Shown here one piece after another: positions 22,797 through 27,708 of a stretch of DNA of 27,708 nucleotides (position 1 is the stretch's first letter; each line of letters opens with the position of its first letter). The DNA is taken from the NCBI GenBank assembly GCA_964247675.1, contig CAXTVW010000033.1, positions 1 to 27,708 of the forward strand, given 5' to 3'. The stretch is from BOG-908 sp964247675 (GTDB lineage Bacteria; Pseudomonadota; Alphaproteobacteria; Acetobacterales; Acetobacteraceae). The notes beneath the pieces were generated by a model. That model saw nothing but the letters and a program-made list of their open reading frames with translations. It did no database searches and had not been told where the DNA came from. A program made the translations under genes and the position numbers.

Positions 22797-23657
22797 ATGC
22801 CGCGCTTAGACAACAAGATTGCTGTGATTACCGGTGGCTGCTCAGGCATCGGCCTTGCCACGGTGGAGCTGTTCGCCGCCGAAGGCGCGCGCATCATGGT
22901 GGCCGACGTGCAGGACGAAAAGGGCGCAGCGCTGGCGGCGCGGCTCGGCGAGCGTGTGGCCTACCAGCATTGCGACGTCAGCAGCGAGGCGCAGATAGAG
23001 GCGCTCATGCAGGCAGCCGCCGGGCGGTTCGGCGCAATCGACATCCTCTTCAACAACGCCGGCTCGCCTGGCGCCGTCGAGACGATCGAGGAGATGACAG
23101 GCGCGCTGTGGGACCTCACGCATGCGGTGCTGTTACGCGGCGTGGCGCTCGGCATGCGCTACGCCGTGCCGCACATGAAGGCGCGCGGCGGCGCCATCGT
23201 GAACACCGCGTCGATCGCCGCCTTCACCACCGGCGCGGCACCAATCGCCTATTCCGCGGCGAAGGCGGGCGTGGTGCAGCTCAGCCGGGTAGCTGCGGCC
23301 GAGCTTGCGCGCTACGGCATACGGGTGAACGCCATCTGCCCCGGCTTCGTGGTGACGGACATCTTTGCCAGCGGCCTGCGTGGGCTGAACCTGCCGCAGG
23401 CGGTCCTGGATCAGGTGACCGAAGCATTGCGCGCGGCCGCGCCGCATTCCCAACCGGTGAAACAGGCGGGCTCCCCCGAGCATGTGGCGCAGGCCTGCCT
23501 GTATCTCGCCAGCGACGAATCCACCTTCGTTACAGGCACACAACTCGTGGTGGATGGCGGTATCACAATCGGGCCACGGACGTCCTGGGATCCCGACATG
23601 ATCTCGCCGATCCGGCAGCTCATCGATGGCGCCATTGCCGGCGCACAGGCCGTCTAG
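22797..23657 (+). CDS. Short-chain dehydrogenase/reductase (SDR)
   Basis: A classical SDR of 286 residues. TGGCSGIG (about 13-20) binds the cofactor and Asp in VADVQDEKG selects NAD. NNAGSPG is the structural motif, the catalytic serine is in VNTASIAAF and Tyr/Lys are in YSAAKAG. The C-terminal substrate loop is VVTDIFASGL and the end GTQLVVDGGITIG is the usual oligomer-interface strand. The ATG at 22797 follows AAGGA at eight bases; the longer in-frame start at 22632 lies in the decayed repeat and is rejected. It follows the aldehyde dehydrogenase and is 12 bases before the TonB-like gene. Substrate unknown. Confidence 0.88.
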   Translation: MPRLDNKIAVITGGCSGIGLATVELFAAEGARIMVADVQDEKGAALAARLGERVAYQHCDVSSEAQIEALMQAAAGRFGAIDILFNNAGSPGAVETIEEMTGALWDLTHAVLLRGVALGMRYAVPHMKARGGAIVNTASIAAFTTGAAPIAYSAAKAGVVQLSRVAAAELARYGIRVNAICPGFVVTDIFASGLRGLNLPQAVLDQVTEALRAAAPHSQPVKQAGSPEHVAQACLYLASDESTFVTGTQLVVDGGITIGPRTSWDPDMISPIRQLIDGAIAGAQAV

Positions 23658-23669
23658 ACCGCGCGCCGC

Positions 23670-24356
23670 ATGATGCAGCCGGCTGCCGTTCCGCTCGGGA
23701 CATCAGGTTCTCAGCGCGCTGTGGCACTCGGTGTGGTGGCGCTGCTGCACGTCCTGCTGCTGGCGGCGCTGACCAGCACAGGCGTCATCCCGCCGCTACT
23801 GCCGGCCGTATTGCCCGCCACGCTGGTCCTGGCGCCGCCCAAGCCGCCGCCGCCTCTGGCGCGAATTCAACCGATCTTGTCCGCGCCGCCTTCGCTCGCG
23901 GTGCCGCTGCCGGAGATTACGCTTGCCGCGCCACCGCCGGTGCAGCCGCTTGCGCCACGCGCCATCACACGTGCGGCGCCGTCTAGGCCGCCGGCCAGTC
24001 ATTTCGGCGCGGCTTCCGACAGCGGGCTGGGGCTGGACGTGGCCGCGGGTGCAGGTGGCGGCAGTGCCGCACGTGGCACGTTGGCCGGCTTCGAGGCTGC
24101 TGTGCGGGCCCGTGTTCTGGCCGCCAAGCACCAGCCCAGCCTGGCCTGGGACCGCCGGGACACCTGCGTAGTGAACTACCGCGTGTCCGTCAGCCGGAGC
24201 GGCGCGCTGGCAGGCTTCTCGATCGACCCGTGTGGCGTGCCGGAGATCAACGCCGCCGCGCGTAAGGCCATCCAGAGCGCCGGTCCGTTCCCGCCGCCGC
24301 CCGAGCTTGGTGCCGCGGCGAGCGAGGTGCACGGCACCCTGGTCTTCCACCCTTGA
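23670..24356 (+). CDS. TonB-like energy-transducing protein
   Basis: A 228-residue protein with the TonB layout: a single N-terminal membrane helix (about residues 17-38, AVALGVVALLHVLLLAAL, with a histidine inside as in TonB), a proline/alanine-rich periplasmic linker (PPKPPPPLARIQP onward), and a C-terminal domain of about 90 residues (FEAAVRARVLAAKHQPSLAW, YRVSVSRSGALAGFSI, NAAARKAIQSAGPFPPPP). It would span the periplasm and pass energy from ExbB-ExbD to outer-membrane receptors; neither exbBD nor a receptor is in the window. Two adjacent ATGs (23670, 23673) are possible and no clear ribosome-binding site is seen. CVVNYR and DPCG carry two cysteines that could form a disulfide, unusual for TonB. 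Confidence 0.75.
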   Translation: MMQPAAVPLGTSGSQRAVALGVVALLHVLLLAALTSTGVIPPLLPAVLPATLVLAPPKPPPPLARIQPILSAPPSLAVPLPEITLAAPPPVQPLAPRAITRAAPSRPPASHFGAASDSGLGLDVAAGAGGGSAARGTLAGFEAAVRARVLAAKHQPSLAWDRRDTCVVNYRVSVSRSGALAGFSIDPCGVPEINAAARKAIQSAGPFPPPPELGAAASEVHGTLVFHP

Positions 24357-24366
24357 GGCCGCTCCG

Positions 24367-25818
24367 ATGATACGCTTCACCGCCGGCGCAGCCAGCTTGA
24401 TGCTCCTGCTGTCCGCCTGCACCATCCATCACGCGACGCCCTACGTGCCGGATTCGAGCATCTCGCCGCAGACGGCCGACGCGGCGGAGGCCAGTGACAA
24501 CTGCTTCGAGGCTGCCACCGCGGCGGAGAAAGCGATCTGCGCCAGCCCAAATCCGCTGGCGGCAAACCGCACGATGAACCAGGCCCTGCAGGCGAATCTG
24601 CGGGCGGCTACGATCTTCCGCCGCGACGCGATCCTGGCCAGCCAGCGCGCCTGGCTGCTGGCATTGCCTAAAGCGTGCCACCTCGCGGACGCACCTGCCG
24701 ACGCGGCCGGCTGCCTGGGACCGGCGCTGGCGACTCGCACCGCCGCGTTGCGCGCTTGGCCACGACCGACCCCGCCAGGCGGGGCGATCGCGCAATATGT
24801 TAGCCTGCGCCCGTCCGCCGGCGCCGGCGCGCAGCCTGATGCGGCCTTCTGCGCCACGTTCGCGCAGCGGGCTAACCAGGCGCTGCGCCGCACCGGAACG
24901 CTGGACCCGGCCGCGATGGGCTACCAGGAAGTGGCCGGCACGCATGGCCGCGATGCGGCGCCGCCGGTAAGCGTTGATCTCTACGATGCCAACGTGTTCG
25001 GCCTGTTCCAGCGTCGTGCGCGCAGCATCAGCATCGGCACCGGCGCGCCGGTGCTCACCGATATCTCGCTGACGCAGTTGCTCGAGACGCAGCACACGGC
25101 AAACCAGGGCGGCCGTTTCTCCAGCTTCGCCAGCCAGACGGGCGACTACGGCGCCATGGACGTGTTCCGCGACGGTGGTCGCCTGCTGGCGCTTGCCGCC
25201 GATGCTTGGGGCTACACTACCCCGGCCGCCCAAGGCGAGGCGGCCCATGCCGGCGTGTGGGATGTGACTAGTGGCGCGCCCGTGCCGGCTTGCCTGTTCG
25301 ACACCTACACCCGCCCGGCCGAGCCCGGCGCGTTCGACACGCTCACGAGCTTCACGCAATGGCGCGACGTTCTGGCCCAGATACGCGCTGCTGCCGACCT
25401 GCCGCTCGGCGACGGCGTCAAGCGCGACCAAGCGCAGCTTGCCGCAGACGCCGATTTCGTGGTGCTCCATATGCCGCTGCTTGCCATCGCGCAGGCCGGC
25501 GGCGCCGAAACGCTTTGGCTGCGGGAGCGGCATGACAGTGTGCTCGACGCGCTGTTCGCCTGGTCCGCGAAGGATCCGGCGAATAAGGCGCTCTTCGACC
25601 GGGTATTTATGCTGCTGCGGCCGGCTGCCGCCGATCTGGTGCATGGGTATCAGACCGGACAGGCGCTGGACGGGAACGAGGCGCGGCAGGCGGGCGGAAT
25701 AGCGGTGATGGAGCTGTTGTATCAGGCGACCGTCGCCATCGCGCCGGACCTTGGCAGCGTGCCGGAACCTGTGCCGGGCTACCGGCCACGTTATCCAATC
25801 ATCGCCTCGCCGCAGTAG
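24367..25818 (+). CDS. Lipoprotein with LprI-like N-terminal region
   Basis: A 483-residue exported protein. The signal peptide ends in a lipobox, LLLSAC, with lipidation expected at Cys18. Residues about 38-96 (CFEAATAAEKAICASP, then QRAWLLALPKAC) resemble the LprI/DUF1311 pattern of paired cysteines found in periplasmic lysozyme-inhibitor-like proteins. The remaining 380 residues are not recognised; they contain a charged helical second half and the ending PGYRPRYPIIASPQ. The ATG at 24367 has GAGG about eight bases upstream and follows the TonB-like stop by ten bases, so the two are probably co-transcribed. A longer frame upstream only overlaps the TonB-like gene. Function unknown; an envelope role alongside the TonB-like protein is inference. 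Confidence 0.75.
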   Translation: MIRFTAGAASLMLLLSACTIHHATPYVPDSSISPQTADAAEASDNCFEAATAAEKAICASPNPLAANRTMNQALQANLRAATIFRRDAILASQRAWLLALPKACHLADAPADAAGCLGPALATRTAALRAWPRPTPPGGAIAQYVSLRPSAGAGAQPDAAFCATFAQRANQALRRTGTLDPAAMGYQEVAGTHGRDAAPPVSVDLYDANVFGLFQRRARSISIGTGAPVLTDISLTQLLETQHTANQGGRFSSFASQTGDYGAMDVFRDGGRLLALAADAWGYTTPAAQGEAAHAGVWDVTSGAPVPACLFDTYTRPAEPGAFDTLTSFTQWRDVLAQIRAAADLPLGDGVKRDQAQLAADADFVVLHMPLLAIAQAGGAETLWLRERHDSVLDALFAWSAKDPANKALFDRVFMLLRPAAADLVHGYQTGQALDGNEARQAGGIAVMELLYQATVAIAPDLGSVPEPVPGYRPRYPIIASPQ

Positions 25819-25822
25819 GCGG

Positions 25823-25898
25823 TGGTGGAGCTGAGCGGGATCGAACCGCTGACCTCCTGAATGCCATTCAGGCGCTCTCCCAACTGAGCTACAGCCCC
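25823..25898 (-). tRNA. tRNA-Ala (anticodon GGC)
   Basis: 76 bases including an encoded CCA. The acceptor GGGGCTG pairs with CAGCTCC (one G-U), D-arm GCTCAGTTGGGAGAGC, anticodon stem CCTGA/TCAGG with loop ATGGCAT giving anticodon GGC, and T-arm GCGGTTCGATCCCGC. It reads GCC/GCU alanine codons, abundant in this GC-rich genome. It converges on the lipoprotein gene, whose stop is four bases away. A TATACG sequence about 18 bases upstream of the 5' end (near 25915) could be its -10 element, with repeat copy 10 just beyond. Confidence 0.97.
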
Positions 25899-25940
25899 GT
25901 GACCGGAGGCGGGCGTATAGCCGGGGGTTAGGAAGAAAGG

Positions 25941-26061
25941 AAGGCCTTCTTTTTTGAAAAAAAGAAGCAAAAAACTTTTACTCCGCTGGTGCGGACTCAG
26001 GCCCACAGTCCGCGACAGGGGAGGAACGTTTTTTGGTTCGTTTTTCGACAACGGACTGCTT
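25941..26061. repeat. Composite inverted-repeat element, copy 10 (arms A/B-like)
   Basis: The left arm is a clean GAAG type; the right arm (GGTTCGTTTTTCGACAACGG, then ACTGCTT) differs from the consensus on both sides of its stem, yet GTTCGTT still pairs with AACGGAC using one wobble. The core is a hairpin with GCGGACT (about 25991) against AGTCCGC. It lies two bases after the scoB stop (minus strand) and just upstream of the tRNA. Confidence 0.8.
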
Positions 26062-26063
26062 GC

Positions 26064-26708
26064 TTACTTGTCCAGGTTTGGATGCACCGCGAATGCCGCG
26101 GTGGTGGCCGCCTGCACGTCCTGCACGGAGACTCCGGGGGCCAGGTCCACCAGCGTCAGCCCGGGCCGTGCCACGTCGAACACACAAAGATCCGTTACGA
26201 TCAGGTCGACCACGGCGGCCCCTGTCAGCGGCAGGGTGCAGGCGGGCAGGATTTTCGGCTCGCCCTTGGCGGTGTGCTCCATGAGGACCACCACGCGCTG
26301 CACGCCGGCGACAAGGTCCATCGCGCCGCCCATGCCTTTCACCATCTTGCCGGGCACCATCCAGTTTGCCAGGTCGCCGTTCTCGGCCACCTGCAGGGCG
26401 CCCAGCACGGCGAGCTGGATGTGGCCGCCGCGTATCATCCCGAAGCTCTGGGCGCTGTCGAAGAAGCTGGTCTCGGGCAGGCGGCTCACCGTCTGCTTGC
26501 CGGCGTTGATCAGGTCGGCGTCTTCCTCGCCCGGGTAGGGGAACGGGCCGATGCCGAGCATGCCGTTCTCGCTTTGCAGCACTACGTGCATGCCGGAAGG
26601 TATGTGGTTGGCCACCAGCGTGGGGATGCCGATGCCCAGGTTCACGTAGAAGCCGTCCTGCAGCTCGCGGGCGGCGCGGGCGGCCATCTGGTCGCGGGTC
26701 CAGGGCAT
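26064..26708 (-). CDS. scoB: 3-oxoacid CoA-transferase subunit B
   Basis: With subunit A it transfers CoA from succinyl-CoA (or a similar donor) to a 3-oxoacid such as acetoacetate, allowing its use as carbon. The protein is 214 residues. The catalytic glutamate is in SENGMLG (about Glu47), preceded by YVNLGIGIPTLVANH; KGMGGAMDLV and LPACTLPLTG follow as in other B subunits. The ATG at 26708 lies three bases after the scoA stop, so the pair forms one operon. It ends two bases from repeat copy 10. The acyl specificity (acetoacetate versus 3-oxoadipate) cannot be settled by sequence alone; no aromatic-ring cleavage genes are nearby, so the ketone-body type is preferred. Confidence 0.93.
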   Translation of the reverse strand: MPWTRDQMAARAARELQDGFYVNLGIGIPTLVANHIPSGMHVVLQSENGMLGIGPFPYPGEEDADLINAGKQTVSRLPETSFFDSAQSFGMIRGGHIQLAVLGALQVAENGDLANWMVPGKMVKGMGGAMDLVAGVQRVVVLMEHTAKGEPKILPACTLPLTGAAVVDLIVTDLCVFDVARPGLTLVDLAPGVSVQDVQAATTAAFAVHPNLDK

Positions 26709-26711
26709 GGC

Positions 26712-27431
26712 TCAGGCCTCCTGCGCGACGCGGGGGCGGGTCGTGCGCTGTTCGATCGGTTTCTCTATTTGACCGACGGCGATCAGGCGTTTGACGAAGA
26801 CGCCGGGCGTTACGATGTGGTCCGGGTCCAGCGTGCCGGTGGGCACCAGCTCCTCCACTTCGGCCACCGTCACGCGGGCGGCCGTGGCCATCGGCGGGTT
26901 AAAGTTGCGGGCGGTCATCCGGTACACCAGGTTGCCTTCCGCATCTCCGCGCCAGGCGTGCACCACGGCCAAGTCCGCCACCAGGCCGGTCTCCATGATG
27001 AAGCGGCCGCCGTTGAAAGCGCGCTCCTCCTTGCCCTCGGCGATCTTTGTGCCGACGCCGGTGCGGGTGAAGAAGGCGGGGATGCCGGCGCCGCCCGCGC
27101 GTATGCGCTCGGCCAGGGTGCCCTGCGGGTTGAATTCGACCTCCAGCTCGCCGGCGAGATACTGGTTCATGAAGGTCTTGTTCTCGCCCACGTAGCTGGC
27201 GACCATCTTCCTGATCTGCCGGCTCTCCAGCAGCAGGCCCAAGCCCTGGCCGTCAGTGCCTGCGTTGTTGCTGACGACGGTCAGGCCGGTGACGCCGCTG
27301 TCGCGTATGGCGCGTATCAGCGTGTCCGGCACGCCGCAGACGCCGAAACCGCCGGACATGATCATCATGCCGTCCTGCAGCAGGCCGGCGAGCGCTGCCG
27401 TTGCGTCCGGATATAGTTTGCTTGCCGCCAT
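26712..27431 (-). CDS. scoA: 3-oxoacid CoA-transferase subunit A
   Basis: The A subunit of the CoA-transferase, 239 residues. MIMSGGFGVCGVPDTLI is the glycine-rich CoA-binding loop typical of subunit A; VSNNAGTDGQGLGLLLESRQI, GELEVEFNPQGTLAERIRAGGAGIPAFFTRTGVGT and ARNFNPPMATAARVT match conserved family segments. It precedes scoB by three bases. The ATG at 27431 has AAGGCAAGGGA just upstream, a good ribosome-binding site. The pair is flanked on both sides by composite repeats (copies 10 and 11), as if it were a separate transcription unit. Confidence 0.94.
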   Translation of the reverse strand: MAASKLYPDATAALAGLLQDGMMIMSGGFGVCGVPDTLIRAIRDSGVTGLTVVSNNAGTDGQGLGLLLESRQIRKMVASYVGENKTFMNQYLAGELEVEFNPQGTLAERIRAGGAGIPAFFTRTGVGTKIAEGKEERAFNGGRFIMETGLVADLAVVHAWRGDAEGNLVYRMTARNFNPPMATAARVTVAEVEELVPTGTLDPDHIVTPGVFVKRLIAVGQIEKPIEQRTTRPRVAQEA

Positions 27432-27481
27432 TCCCTTGCCTTTTGGTGATCCGCGCCGGAGTTGGGCGGGGTTGAGGAAGA

Positions 27482-27648
27482 AAGGCCTTCTTTTTTGAGA
27501 AAAAGAAGCAAAAAACTTTTACTTCTGGCGCCTGCGTCCAGTTCCGCCTCGTTTCCGCCAATGCGCGCATGGGCAGAACGGGCCGAGGCCGTGGTGCAGG
27601 CGGGGAAGCAAAAGTTTTTTGCTTCTTTTTTTCAAAAAAGAAGGCCTT
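27482..27648. repeat. Composite inverted-repeat element, copy 11 (arms A/A)
   Basis: Both arms are the GAAG type and nearly intact. GCCTGC and GCAGGC pair inside the arms, then GCCTCG with CGAGGC, and the centre GCCAATGCGCGCATGGGC forms a hairpin with one mismatch. The central GTTTCCGCCAAT / ATGGGCAGAAC resembles the centre of copy 1 (GTTCTGCCAAT / ATTGGCAGAAC), so these copies share a core. It starts about 50 bases upstream of scoA and ends seven bases from the stop of the next gene to the right. Confidence 0.85.
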
Positions 27649-27655
27649 TCTTCCT

Positions 27656-27708
27656 TTACGCGGGCACAATACCGAAGCCGCGCAGGAAACCCAGCAGCGG
27701 CAGCAACG
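27656..27708 (-). CDS. C-terminal fragment of an unidentified gene
   Basis: The reading frame LLPLLGFLRGFGIVPA ends at TAA (27658-27656), seven bases from the end of repeat copy 11, as with the other genes preceding these elements. Only 16 residues are in the window, so no function can be given. The hydrophobic character could suit a membrane protein end. Confidence 0.45.
   Translation of the reverse strand, partial: LLPLLGFLRGFGIVPA

Noticed and set aside
24247..25644. A 465-codon minus-strand open frame opposite the lipoprotein gene
   Set aside because: Arg/His/Gly-rich shadow; the plus-strand gene has a signal peptide, lipobox and a ribosome-binding site.
25905..25940. tRNA promoter with a full -35/-10 pair
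   Set aside because: Only a TATACG-like -10 is visible; the expected -35 position falls on the repeat arm without a TTGACA-like match.
25989..27416. A 475-codon plus-strand open frame opposite scoA-scoB
   Set aside because: His/Gly/Ala-rich shadow composition, while both CoA-transferase subunits show full family motifs on the minus strand.
3668..27648. CRISPR-like reading of the repeated units
   Set aside because: The repeats are kilobases apart, inverted within each unit and separated by ordinary genes; there are no spacers or cas genes.

Overview
The window is high-GC DNA from an alphaproteobacterium. Gene content and the divergent purD/xseA pair fit Rhodospirillales/Acetobacterales, and I would guess an Acetobacteraceae member; that placement is inference, as no rRNA or species marker is present. 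It reads as chromosomal: amino-acid, purine, pantothenate and DNA-repair genes, one tRNA, and no transposase, phage gene or CRISPR array.

Layout. 1-676 (-): ATP-dependent DNA ligase, cut by the window edge. 952-2556 (-): OFA-type MFS transporter, divergent from a sulfotransferase-like gene (2661-3665, +) across a perfect 24-bp palindrome. 3920-6691 (+): serC-serA, the first and second-listed enzymes of phosphoserine formation from glycolysis. 6700-7575: gene-poor, with a solo repeat arm, possible small genes, a perfect 40-bp palindrome and a REP-like hairpin. 7576-14906 (-): eight tightly packed genes for an uncharacterised glycan or glycoconjugate (CgeB-like glycosyltransferase, nucleotidyltransferase, methyltransferase, glycosidase-like protein, PIG-L deacetylase, GT4 glycosyltransferase, CelD-like acyltransferase, methyltransferase). 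15069-15815 (-): HAD phosphatase. 16036-18128 (-): purD-panB, divergent from xseA (18309-19940, +). 20065-23657 (+): SDR, coniferyl-aldehyde-type ALDH, second SDR. 23670-25818 (+): TonB-like protein and a lipoprotein. 25823-25898 (-): tRNA-Ala(GGC). 26064-27431 (-): scoA-scoB. 27656-27708 (-): the tail of another gene.

The most striking structure is a family of about ten intergenic repeats of 120-167 bp. Each has two inverted A/T-rich arms, each arm a hairpin by itself, around a variable GC-rich core that is usually also self-complementary. The arms come in two stem sequences (GAAG type and GGAC type) in which both sides of the stem change together, so the hairpin is what is conserved. Most copies begin within 0-20 bp of a stop codon, as bidirectional terminators would. 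However, one fills the divergent purD/xseA start region, and one sits inside the glycan cluster, where the glycosyltransferase reads through it and gains a 55-residue tail.

The second notable item is the glycosidase-like protein of the glycan cluster. Its acid/base NEP motif is at residues 9-11, and the segment that normally forms the first strands of such a barrel is at the C-terminus, which suggests a circularly permuted TIM barrel. Several long open frames extend into the repeats and would give false N- or C-termini in automatic annotation; starts here were chosen to avoid that where possible.
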